NCBI GenBank assembly: GCA_036785705.1 | Contig: JAWUZG010000352.1 | Location: forward strand, 434,001 to 498,000 | DNA: 64,000 nucleotides | Source of the DNA: Acanthornis magna | Taxonomy: Eukaryota > Chordata > Aves > Passeriformes > Acanthizidae | Reading direction: 5' to 3' | Part shown: positions 11,395-24,100 of the stretch, in pieces | How the letters are laid out: each line of letters opens with the position of its first letter | Numbering within the stretch: the stretch's first letter is position 1 | Translations under genes and position numbers: made by a program | Notes under the pieces: model-generated | The model's input: the letters and a program-made list of their open reading frames with translations, nothing else | The model's database searches: none | What the model was told of the DNA's origin: nothing

Positions 11395-12360
11395 GATCTT
11401 GCCCCACTGGGATTAATCCTGAACCACTGGGATCAATCCTGCCCCACTGGGATCAATCCTGCCCCAGAGGGATGGTCCTGCCCCACTGGAATCAATCCTG
11501 CTCTATAGGGATCAATCCTGCCCCACTGGGATCAATCCTACCTCACTGGGATCAATCCTGCCCCATAGGGACAGTCCTGCCCCATAGGCTCCCATCCTGC
11601 TCTTTGGGGGCTCATATCCCCCACAGGGTCCCATCCTGCCCCATAGGGTCCCATCCTGCCCCATAGGATCCCATCCTGCTCTGTGGGATCCCATCCTGCC
11701 CCACAGGGTCCCATCCTGCCCCATAGGGTCCCATCCTTTCCTACAAGGCCCCATCCCACTCCACGGCGTCCGATCCCCCTCTGCAGGGTCCGATCATCCC
11801 CGATAGGGTCCGATCATCCCCTATAGGCTCCGATCATCCCCAATAGGGTCCGATTATCCCCGACAGGTTCCGATCATCCCCTATAGGCTCCGATCACCCC
11901 CTATAGGGTCCGATCACCTGCTATAGGGTCCGATCATCCCCTATAGGGTCTAATCATCCCCGACAGGGTCCGATCATCCCCGATAGGGTCCGATTATCCC
12001 TGATAGGGTCCGATCATCCCCTATAGAGTCCGATCATCCCCTGTAGAGTCGGATCACCCCCGACAGGGTCCGATCATCCCTTATAGAGTGCGATCATCCC
12101 CTATAGGGTCTGATCACCCCCTATAGGGTCCAGTCGTGCCCCATAGGATCCCATCCTGCCCCATAGGGTCCCATCCTGTCCTACAAGGCCCCATCCCACT
12201 CTGCGGGCTCCGATCACCCCTGATAGGCTCCGATCATCCCTTATAGGGTCCGATAATCCCCTATACGGTCTGATCATCCCCTATAGGCTCCGATCACCCC
12301 CGATAGGGTCCGATCATCCCCAATAGGCTCCGATCATCCCCTATAGGGTCCAGTCGTGCC
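11395..12360. repeat. 20-bp minisatellite in two subfamilies
   Basis: The first part has GGGATCAATCCTGCCCCACT units. It grades through CCATAGGGTCCCATCCTGCC into a long run of CCTATAGGGTCCGATCATCC. A CCATCCTGCC block reappears near 12,140-12,200. There are roughly 48 units. Confidence 0.95.
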
Positions 12361-12764
12361 CCAGCAGTCCCACTCCCGTCCCACGCAGCCCCGGCGCTCC
12401 CCACGTGGCTCCGGACGGTCCGGCCCTGTCCGGGGGGAGCGGCCGGAGTCCGGACAGCGGCGGGGACGGACACTCAAGGCGTGCCAAGCGGCAGAGCCGA
12501 GAGTTAAAAATACCCGTGGGGGCCCTGCCGACGGAAGTGGAGGTGTCGGCACCGGCTGCTCCGGGCCGGGGGGGCCGCGCTCGGGTGTCCCGGCCCCCGC
12601 CAGCGACCCTCGGCACCGCCACCCCACCGAGGTGGGCGGCGGCAGCGGCGGCCGAGGGGTCCCGGCTCCCCAAAACCGAGAATCCTCGTCCCCCCCCAGC
12701 CCGGGAGGGGCACCCCCAGCCCGGCGTGCGCCCCCCGCCACGGCGGCGGCGACGGCGAGGGGAC

Positions 12765-13000
12765 CTTGGGGAAATGCGAAGTGACAAATGACGCCCCGCG
12801 CGCGTTAATTGATGTGACGCGGGGCTGACACCGCGGTCGCACCCGGGGCCGGCGAGCGGGAAGAGGGAGGAAAGGAGAAAGGAGGGGAAAAGAAAAAAAA
12901 AAAAAAACCAAACAAATTGCAATCAAATGTTAAAAATAGGTCACGGGGAAGGAGTCGGAGCCGGTTTCATTTCAGCCGCGGGTTAAAAGGAGCCGCCCGT
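12765..13000. promoter_or_regulatory. Candidate non-coding conserved island
   Basis: A complex stretch with GTGACAAATGACGCC (AP-1/CRE-like), CGTTAATTGATGTGACG, a poly-A tract at about 12,892-12,907 and AATTGCAATCAAATG. It differs in composition from all surrounding DNA. Regulatory function is a guess from composition and motifs. Confidence 0.25.
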
Positions 13001-14240
13001 GGGTCCGGCGACACCGCGAGAGCTCGGGCGGTGGCGGGGGAGGACGAAAAGGAGGGAGGGGGCGATGGAGATGATGGAGATGACGGGAATGGGACACGCC
13101 ACCCACACCGTGAGCCTCTGCCGGGGCCGCGGGACCCCAGCCCCAAATCCCACCCGCCTGGCACCCTGCTCCGGCCAGCAGGCAGGGCCGCATTGTGCCC
13201 AAAACGGCGCTGTCGCAGCCCCGGAGGGCTTTAGGACACCGCCAGCTTTCCCGCGGGGGAGCGGCGGGCTGTGACCCGGTGAGGGTGGCCCGGTGGCGGG
13301 GTGGCCCCGCGGTGGCCGCTCCCGGAGGGTCACCGCGAGTTCAGGCTGCCGGTGTCCGTGGCCCCGGGGCTAGCGGCGAGTGCTGGAGTTTGGCCAGCGC
13401 GGGGCCAGCCGCGGGTCACGTCCGTCGTGTCCCCATGGCCGCGGTGACCAGAGCTGGGGAGCGACTCCCCGGGGACACGCCAGCCACGGGGCCACCACCG
13501 CTGCTGTCCCCGCCAGCAGCTCAGCGACCTTGCGGACACAATCACCGCCCCTCCCCAGAGCATCACCCCTGCGTCCCACCCTGGCCACAAGCGGGGGGTG
13601 CCAGGCCGCGGAGGAATTTGGGGAGGGGGGTGTCCTTTCCGCCAGCCCCCCCCTCGGGATGCTCGGTGCGGGTGACCCCGAGTTTAACCCCACTTACGGC
13701 GCCGGCAGACGCTGCCCCGGACGCAGATGGCTTGTGACAGCCGAGAAGTGTCCCCCGGCGGGCGCTGGCGAGGCGCTGGCCGTGGCGGGGGGGGGTCCGC
13801 GAGCCCCGTGTCACGGCGCGTTGGCTCCGTCACCTCCCCGCAGCGACACGGCGGGTCCCGGCGCGGGGCCCGGGCGGCCCGTGGGTCCCCGAGGGGCCCG
13901 GTGGCACTTGTCTCTCCGCGGCAGCCGTGATGGCGCTGGGCACATGGCAGCCGGGGCTGTGTTTGTGTGACTTTGTGTCCCCCCCGCGCTGTCGTTTGAG
14001 GCCGCGATGGCTGCGAGTGGGGAGGGGGTCGCGGCTGAACCCATCACATCAGGGACATCGCGGTGGCTCGGCCGGGAGGGGACACGGCACATCCCCGCCA
14101 CCCCGGGATGTCCTGGGTGTGAAGGGCAGGAGGTCCCCGGGCACTGCGGGTGTCACCACCGCTGTCCCCAACCAACCCTCCAGGCTGTGAGGCACGTGCG
14201 GAAACCTTGTGTCTCCAGGAAGAGCGAGAGGGCAGGAGCT
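13000..14240. other. Intergenic, no gene seen
   Basis: GC-rich complex sequence without clear tandem structure. I find no exon, RNA gene or transposon. Open frames here are short and carry no recognisable domain. Confidence 0.5.
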
Positions 14241-14249
14241 GCTGGCGCA

Positions 14250-14254
14250 CGTGT

Positions 14255-14286
<32 letters not shown>

Positions 14287-14320
14287 AGCAGGGACAGGGA
14301 CAGGGACAGGGACAGCGGGG
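14250..14320. repeat. (GGGACA)n hexamer run
   Basis: About eleven GGGACA units with GAGCA interruptions. Confidence 0.9.
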
Positions 14321-14399
14321 AAGGCGCTGGCAGGGCAGTGGCAGTGACAGGCCGGGCAGGAGAAGTGGGGGGACACGAGGAACAGCCCCCTCGGGGTGG

Positions 14400-15660
14400 G
14401 GGCACCGCGGGGTGACACAGGGACAGGGCACCCCCGGGTGGGTTCGGGCACCTAGGGGTGACATAGGCACCCAGGCGTGACACGGGCACCCAGGGGTGAC
14501 GCAGGGACAGGGCACCCCCGGTGGGTTCGGGCACCTGGGGGTGACATGGGCACCCAGGGATGATGGTGGCACCTGGAACGCTGCTGGATACAGGGATGGG
14601 GCAGGGACAGGACACCCTGATGGATGCATGTGTCCAGGGGTGACGAGGGGACCGTGGAGTGATGGTGGCACCAGGGTGATGGTGGCACCAGGGCGATGTG
14701 GGCACCAGGGTGATGGTGGCACCTGGTACCCAGATGGGTGAAGGTGCCCAGGATGATTGTGGCACCAGGACCCACAGTCAGATGAAGACATCCAGGGTGA
14801 CCTGAGAACCCTGGGGTGATGGTGGCACCAGGACCCCCAGTTAGATGACAACACCCAGGGTGAGATGAAGACCCTGGTGTGGTGTGGGCACCAGGGTGAT
14901 GGTGGCACCAGGGTGATGGTGGCACCAGCACCCACAGCTAGATGAAGACACTCAGGGTGACCTGAGAACCCTGGTGTGGTGTGGGCACCAGGGTGATGGT
15001 GGCACCTGGTACCCAGCTGGGTGAAGGTGTCTGGAGTGATGGTGGCACCAAGGTGATGGTGGCACCAGGACCCACAGTCAGAAGAAGACACCCAGGGTGA
15101 CATGAGGACCTTGGGCTGATGTGGGCACCAGGGTGATGGTGGCACCTGGTACCCAGCTGGGTGAAGGTGCCTGGAGTGATGGTGGCACCAGGGTGATGGT
15201 GGCACCAGGGTGATGGTGGCACCAGGACCCACAGCTAGATGAAGACACCCAGGGTGACCTAAGGACCCTGGAGTGATGGTGGCACCTGGTACCCAGCTGG
15301 GTGAAGGTGCCTGGAGTGATGGTGGCACCAGGGTGATGGTGGCACCAGGGTGATTGTGGCACCAAGGTGATGGTGGCACCAGGACCCACAGTCAGAAGAA
15401 GACACCCAGGGTGACATGAGGACCTTGGGCTGATGTGGGCACCAGGGTGATGGTGGCACCTGGTACCCAGCTGGGTGAAGGTGCCCGGAGTGATGGTGGC
15501 ACCAGGGTGATGGTGGCACCAGGGTGATGGTGGCACCAGGACCCACAGCTAGATGAAGACACTCAGGGTGACCTGAGAACCCTGGTGTGGTGTGGGCACC
15601 AGGGTGATGGTGGCACCAGGGTGATGGTGGCACTGGACACAGGTACCCGGGGCTGGTGCT
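14400..15660. repeat. Minisatellite of GGTGATGGTGGCACCA units with higher-order structure
   Basis: Basic 15-bp units (CAGGGTGATGGTGGCAC) are mixed with longer modules: ACCTGGTACCCAGCTGGGTG, ACCCACAGCTAGATGAAGAC and GACCTGAGAACCCTGG. A module carrying CACAGTCAGAAGAAGACACC recurs about 314 bp apart (about 15,073 and 15,387). Confidence 0.92.
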
Positions 15661-15664
15661 GCCA

Positions 15665-17829
<2,165 letters not shown>

Positions 17830-17830
<1 letters not shown>

Positions 17831-18050
17831 GGGGCCGGGCCGGGGCCGCAATGAGTAACGGCGGCCGCCGTTTGGCATTTATCACGTGATTTCAAAAAAA
17901 AGAGAGAAAAAAACGGGGGAAAAGGTGGGCGGGGGGAGAGGGCGGGGGCCGGGCACCCCCTGACCGCAGCCGGGCCCGAGCGCCGCAGAACGAGCCCGGT
18001 CCCGAGCGCCGCAGAACGAGCCCGGTCCCGGTCCCGGTCCCGGTCCGTGC
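17830..18050. promoter_or_regulatory. Candidate island with M-box/E-box palindrome
   Basis: Contains the 10-bp palindrome ATCACGTGAT at 17,881-17,890, a MITF/TFE/USF-type E-box, next to GCGGCCGCCG and a purine-rich A tract. A 24-bp unit ending in GAACGAGCCCGGTCCCG is duplicated near 17,980-18,030. Function is unknown. Confidence 0.25.
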
Positions 18051-18419
18051 CCCACCCCGGGGACAGCTCCGCTTTCGTCCCCACGCGGGTGCTCTTTGCG
18101 ACCGTCACATCCCCATGGGTGTCACCGCGTCCCCCCCCCGGTTCAGCCCCACCCCTCCGGTGCCCTCCGGTGCCTCCGGTGCCTCCGGTGCGGGGCCGGG
18201 GCCCCGCGGGGTGTGCCGGGGCTGCTCTTCCCGCCGGGGGACTCGGCGATGCGGCGGCGATAAGGCTGCGGCACCGCGCTTATCTCCTTCGCACCATCGG
18301 CCCGCGGCACCGGGAGCGGCCCTAGCACCCCGCCCGGGGCTGGGCTGGGCTGGGAGAACCGGGCCGGGAGCCCCCCGCAGCCCCCCGGAGCCTCCCCGGG
18401 CGGAGCGGCCCGAGAGCGG

Positions 18420-19705
18420 CCGGGGAGGGGCCGGAGAGAGGCCCGAGAGCCCCCGAGAGTGTCCGGAGAGTGTCCGGAGAGCCCCCGAGAGCCCCCGAGA
18501 GTGTCCGGAGAGTGTCCGGAGAGCCCCCGAGAGCCCCCGAGAGTGTCCGGAGAGTGTCCGGAGAGCCCCCGAGAGTGTCCGGAGAGTGTCCGGAGAGTCC
18601 CCGAGGGCCACCGAGAGCCCCCAAACCCCCCGAGAGCCCCCGAGAGCAGCCCGAAAGTCCCCCAGAGAGTCCGGAGAGCCCCCGAGAGCGCCCGGAGAGT
18701 GTCCAGAGAGTGCCCGGAGAGCCCTCGAGAGCCCCCGAGAGTGGCCCGAGAGCCCCCCAAATCCCCCGAGAGCTCCCGAGAGCGCCCGGAGAGTGTCCGG
18801 AGCATGTCTGGAGAGTGTCCGGAGAGTGTGCGGTGAGCCCCCGAGAGCCCCGGAGAGTCCCCGAGAGACCCCGAGAGACCCCGAGACCCCCGAGAGTGTC
18901 CAGACAGTGTCCGAAGAGTCCCCGAGGGCCCCCGAGAGCGGCCGGAGACCCCCGAGACCCCCCGAGAGCCCCCGAGAGCGGCCCAGGAGCCCCCAGGAGC
19001 CTCCGAGAATGTCCCAAGAGAGGCCCGAGCATGTCCAGAGAGTGACCAGAGAGTGTCTGGAGAGTCCCCGAGGGCCACCGAGAGGCCCGAAAACCCCCGA
19101 GAGCCCCCGAGAGCCCCCGAGAGCGGCCGAGAGCAGCCGGAGACCCCCTGAGAGCCCCGAGAGCCCCCGAGAGTGGCCCGAGAGCCCCCGAGAGAGGTCC
19201 GAGAGCCCCCGAAAGTCCCCGAGAGCCCCCGAGAGCGGCCGGAGAGCCCCCGAGAATGGCCCGAGAGTGTCCGGAGACCCCCGAGAGCCCCCGAGAGCCC
19301 CTGAGAGCCCCCGAGAGAGGTCCGAGAGCCTCCGAGAGTAGACGGAGAGCCCCTGAGAGCCCTCGAGAGCTCCCGAGAGTGGCCCGAGAGCCCCCAAAAT
19401 TCCCCGAGAGCCTCCGAGAGCGCCCGGAGAGTGTCCGGAGAGCGGCCGGAGAGCCCCCGACAGTGGCCCGAGAGTCCCCAAAATCCCCCGAGAGCTCCCG
19501 AGAGCTCCCGAAAGCGCCCGGAGAGTGTCCGGAGAGTCCCCGAGAATGTTCCGAGAGCGGCCCGAGCGTGTTCAGAGAGTGTCCGGAGAGTCCCCGAGAG
19601 ACCCTGAGAGCCCCCGAGAGAGGCTGGAGACCCCCGAGAGTCCCTGAGAGCCCCCGAGAGCGCCCGGAGAGTGTCCAGAGAGCCCCCGAGAGAGGTCCGA
19701 GACCC
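18420..19705. repeat. 1.3-kb CCCCCGAGAG minisatellite
   Basis: Degenerate units of GAGAGCCCCCGA and GAGAGTGTCCGG (about 12 bp) fill 1.3 kb. Stop codons are rare in most frames because of the composition, which produces 400-500-codon open frames that should not be annotated as genes. Confidence 0.95.
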
Positions 19706-19709
19706 CGAG

Positions 19710-20030
19710 GTTTTGGGGTCACCCCAAACTCTGTCACCCCACCCCGCGAATGGGGACACGGCTGTAGGACACCCCAAACTCTGTCACCCCCGCTCGGGAA
19801 TGGGGACACGGCTGTAGGACACCCCAAACTCTGTCACCCCACCCCGGAAATGAGGACACGGGACACCCCAAACTCTGTCACCCCACCCCGCGAATGGGGA
19901 CACGGGACACCCCAAACTCTGTCACCCCCGCTCGGGAATGGGGACACGGCTGCAGGACACCCCAAACTCTGTCACCCCAGCTCGGGAATGGGGACACGGG
20001 ACACCCCAAACTCTGTCACCCCACCCCGGC
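19710..20030. repeat. 40-60-bp repeat, about 7 copies
   Basis: Units of GGACACCCCAAACTCTGTCA, then CCCC, then CGGGAATGGGGACACGG, with optional CTGTA or CTGCA. Confidence 0.92.
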
Positions 20031-20159
20031 CACCCAAGCTGCCCCAGCCCCAAACTCATTCCCGACCCCAAACCCACCCCGGGGGGGCAGCTGGACCCCC
20101 CTCTCCTTCCCCAGGGACCCCAAAAGAGCAGACGCCTTCTCCCCCCACCCCAAAAAAAG

Positions 20160-21039
20160 GCATTTTGGGCGCTGGAAAGGTTTTATTGGAGTCGGTGGCG
20201 TCGCAGCGAGGGCGGGTCCCTCCTCCCGGGGGTCCCGGCGGTGCCCCCGGCGGTGCGTGGGGGGTGCGCTGTGACACGGGGGGGACATGCAGCGCGGAGC
20301 GGCTCGGGGAGGGGGGCGGTGCTGTGGACCCCCCCTCTCCCGGCGGCTTTGAGGTAGATCGAACGTGGAGGGACGGGGGTGAGGGGCCGGGGGCGCTCAG
20401 GGGGAGCAGCCGCCTGCAGCCCCCGGTAAAGCGGGGGGCTCGGGGTCGGGGGGCTGCGCTGTCCCCACGCCGCGCGGGGAGGGGGTCGGGGGTCGCCCCA
20501 GAGCCCAGTGCAATGTCGGGGGGCGGGGGGGCCGTGCTGCTCCTCGGGGGTCGTTTTCAGCAGCGTCGTTGTGGGGCGGGGGCAGGATTTTTGGGGGGAT
20601 TTTAATGGAAAAGAGTGCGCCTGAACCGGCGGGACGAGAACAAGCAGCCGCCCCCTCCCCACCGCGACCCCAAACTCGGGCCGGGGAAGGGGCGGCCCCT
20701 TCCCCTCACCTCCTTCCTGCGGGCCGGACCCCCGGCCCGACCCCTCGGATCCTCCCTGAGATCAAGCAGCGACACTCGAGGGCGCAGAGGACACCCAGGG
20801 CCACCCTCGGGTGGCTCCCCTGCGGCCACCACCTGGCACGGCGCGACCCCCGCGCCCCGAGCGGAGCATCCCAACCCGGCCCGGGGTGGGGATGGGCTCC
20901 GGGGGCTCCGGGGGGCTTGGGGCGGGGGGCGTGGGGGGCTCAGTCTTTCCGTAGCTACTGAAGATTGGAGGTATTTGGGGAGCCGGGCGCTCCCCTGTGT
21001 TTCCATGCAGCATCCAGAGGTGGGCGCGGGGGGCGAGGC
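20160..21039 (-). other. TBKBP1: TBKBP1 3' UTR
   Basis: About 0.88 kb between the TGA and the poly(A) signal, GC-rich and without tandem repeats. The end is set by the AATAAA at 20,187-20,182. Confidence 0.75.
20182..20187 (-). terminator. TBKBP1: TBKBP1 poly(A) signal AATAAA
   Basis: A minus-strand AATAAA in an otherwise GC-rich stretch, correctly placed 0.85 kb after the stop codon. Cleavage is expected about 15-25 nt to the left. Confidence 0.8.
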
Positions 21040-21168
21040 TCAGATTTTGCTGTTCTCCAGGTGAGAGTCGATGTGTTTGACCAGCGCATCGTCCGGGTAG
21101 CCGATGGGGAAGGCCAGCTGGCACAGCGGGCAGCTCCGCACCTCCGAGTCCACCGTCTCCAGCAGCAG
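21040..21168 (-). CDS. TBKBP1: TBKBP1 coding exon 9 (zinc-finger-like C-terminus)
   Basis: Encodes the last 42 residues and stop: LLLETVDSEVRSCPLCQLAF and on to HIDSHLENSKI. The CxxC ... HxxxH pattern and final HLENSKI match the human protein. Stop TGA at 21,042-21,040. Confidence 0.96.
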   Translation of the reverse strand: MLLETVDSEVRSCPLCQLAFPIGYPDDALVKHIDSHLENSKI

Positions 21169-24100
21169 CTGCGGGGGGAACAGGGCGGCGCTGAGACCCC
21201 AGGGTGGCCACGTCCCCCTTGGGGTGGTCACGCCCCCCTTGGGGTAGTCACATCTCTCCTGGGGTGGCCAGGTCCCCCTCGGGGTGGCCACGTCCCCGCC
21301 GGTGTGGCCACGTCCCTTCCAGTGTGTCCATGTGCCCCCCGGGGCGGCTACGTCCCTCCTGGGGTGGTCACATCTCTCCTGCGGTGGCCACGTCCCCTTC
21401 GGGGTGGCCACGCCTCCCTTGGGGTCGTCACATCTCTCCTGGGGTGGCTAGGTCTCCCCGGAGTAGCCACGTCCCTCCCGGTGTGGCCACGTCCCCCTTG
21501 GGGTGGTCACGTCTCTCTTGGGGTGGCCATGTCCCCCCCAGGGTGGCCACGTCCCTTCCAGTGTGGCCATGCCCCCCCGGGGTGGCCAAGTCCCTCCTGT
21601 GGTTGCCACGTCCCCCTCGGGGTGGCCACGTCCCCCCTCTGTCCCCCCTGTGTCCCCAGACCCCTCCCGCCGCCACCAGCCAGCAGGGACGCTGTCACAA
21701 GCAGGGACACCACCCTGGGGGGGTTCACTCGATGCCTCTCACCCCCAAACCCCCCCCGGAACCCCGCGGGGGGGGCACAGGGCGGCACTGACCCCTCCGG
21801 GGTGGCCACGTCCATCCTGGGGTAGCCACGTCCCGCCCCAGGGTGGCCACGTCCCTTCCCCCTTGTCCCCCCCGTGTCCCCCAGACCCGTCCCGGCGCCA
21901 CCAGCCGGGACGCTGGGTCACCAGAGGGGACATCGCACTGGGGGGGGCTCCCTCGCTGCCTCCCACCCCTAAACACCCCCCGGGACCCCGCGGGGGGGGG
22001 AACAGGGCGGCACTGACCCTCCCGGTGTGGCCACGTCCCTCCCGGGGTGGCCATGTCCATCCTGGGGTAGCCACGTCCCCCCCCAGGGTGGCCACGTCCC
22101 TTGTCCCCCCCGTGTCCCCCAGACCCCTCCTGGCGCCACCAGCCGGGACGCTGGGTCACCAGAGGGGACATCGCACTGGGGGGGGGGGTTCCCTCGCTGC
22201 CTCCCACCCCCAAACACCCCCCGGGACCCCGCGGGGGGGGCACAGGGCGGCACTGACCCTCCCGGTGTGGCCACGTGTCCCCCCCGTGTCCCCCAGACCC
22301 CTCCCGCCGCCACCAGCCGGGACGCTGGGTCACCAGAGGGGACATCGCACTGGGGGGGGTTCCCTCGCTGCCTCCCACCCCCAAACCCCCCCGGGACCCC
22401 TCGGGGGTCTCCCTTACGTTGATGGACGGCCAGGACTGCGCGTGCTCGGCCCGGGCGTAGGCTGCCGCCGTCCGGTGCACGGCGTCGGCGTCGGGCACCG
22501 GGAAACCGGCGCAGAACGAGGCGCAGCGGATGGCACCGACCTCGGGGCTGGGTGGGCTGGGCAGCGCCCACTCCTCCTCGTCCGACGATTGCTTCTCGAA
22601 GCGGACGTGCTCCTCGAAAGGCTCGTGGGCGCTGAGCGGAGCCCCCGAGCCCCCCAGGTACAGCTCGCCGTAGGGTCGGTGCTTGGGCAACGTGGAGGCT
22701 TCGGGCTGTAGCCACAGCGAGCGGCTCTGCTGGTACAGCGCCACGTTGGTCACCTCCGAGTAGCTGCGGCGACCTTGGAAGCCAGCCTTGATGTGGCGAC
22801 TGGAGGGCTTGGCGTAGGCCAGCTCCATCCGCTCGCCCGGCAGGCGGTGCGGCGAGGCCGAGGCTGGGGAAGGGCAGGGCGGAGGTGGCGGAGCGGGCGA
22901 GCGGCGCTGCTGGACGGGCGACTGGCTCGGGGGTGGTGGCACCGGGGAGCGGCGTTGTTGGGCTGGCGACTGGCACGGCCCCGGGGCTGGCGAGCGGCGC
23001 TGCTGGGCCGGAGATTGGCTCGGGGGTCCCGGAGAGCGGCGTTGGAGGGCGGGGGATTGGCACTGCGAGCGGCCCGGCGGAGCGGGCGAGGGGCACTGCG
23101 GGGCGGGCGAGCGGCGCTGCTGAGCGGGCGAGTGGCACTGGGACAGTGGCGAGTGGCACTGGGACAGCGGCGAGTGGCACTGGGACAGCGGTGAGTGGCG
23201 CTGGCCTGGCATGGGACAAGGGGGGGACATGGGGAATGGTCCACGTTAGCTCGGGGGATTGGGAAATGGAATGGGGGAAATGTGGGAAATGGGGGAAATG
23301 GCGAAGATGGGGGAAATGGGGAAATGCGGAAATGAGGAAATGGGGGAAATGGGGGGAGGGGCACTGCGGGGCGGGCGAGCGGCGCTGCTGAGCGGGCGAG
23401 TGGCCCTGGGACAGCGGCGAGTGGCGCTGGCCTGGCATGGGACAAGGGGGGGACATGGGGAATGGTCCACGTTAGCTCGGGGGATTGGGAAATGGGGGAA
23501 TGGGGAAAAGGGAGAAATGGGGGAAATGGGGAAAATGGGGGAAATGGGGCGAGGGGCACTGCGGGGCAGGTGAGTGGCACTGGGACAGCAGCGAGTGGCA
23601 CTGGGACAGTGGCGAGTGGCATTGGGACAGCGGTGAGTGGCGCTGGCCTGGCATGGGACAAGGGGGGGACATGGGGAATGGTCCACGTTAGCTCGGGGGA
23701 TTGGGAAATGGGGGAATGGGGAAAAGGGAGAAATGGGGGAGATTGGGAAATGGGAAAATGGGGGAAATGGGGAAATGTGGGAAATGGGGAAATGGGGAAA
23801 ATGGGGGAAATGTGGGAAATGGGGAAATGGGAGAAATGGGGCGAGGGGCACTGCGGGGCAGGTGAGTGGCACTGGGACAGCAGCGAGTGGCACTGGGACA
23901 GTGGTGAGTGGCGCTGGCCTGGCGCGGGAGAAGGGGGGGACACGGGGAATGGTCCATGTTAGCTCGGGGGATTGGGAAATGGGGAAAATCGGGGAAAAGG
24001 GAGAAATGTGGGAAATGTGGGAAAATGGGGAAAATGGGGGAATGGGGGAAATGGGAGAATGGGGAAAATCGGGAAAATGTGGGAAATGTGGGAAATTGGG

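Noticed and set aside
10005..11666. 553-codon Cys-rich plus-strand frame
   Set aside because: Made of the 21-bp GGGTGTGCCAGGCCCCACTG repeat.
18105..19827. Minus-strand open frames of 450-540 codons and a 408-codon plus-strand frame
   Set aside because: They are translations of the CCCCCGAGAG minisatellite; no domain, and open in several frames on both strands.
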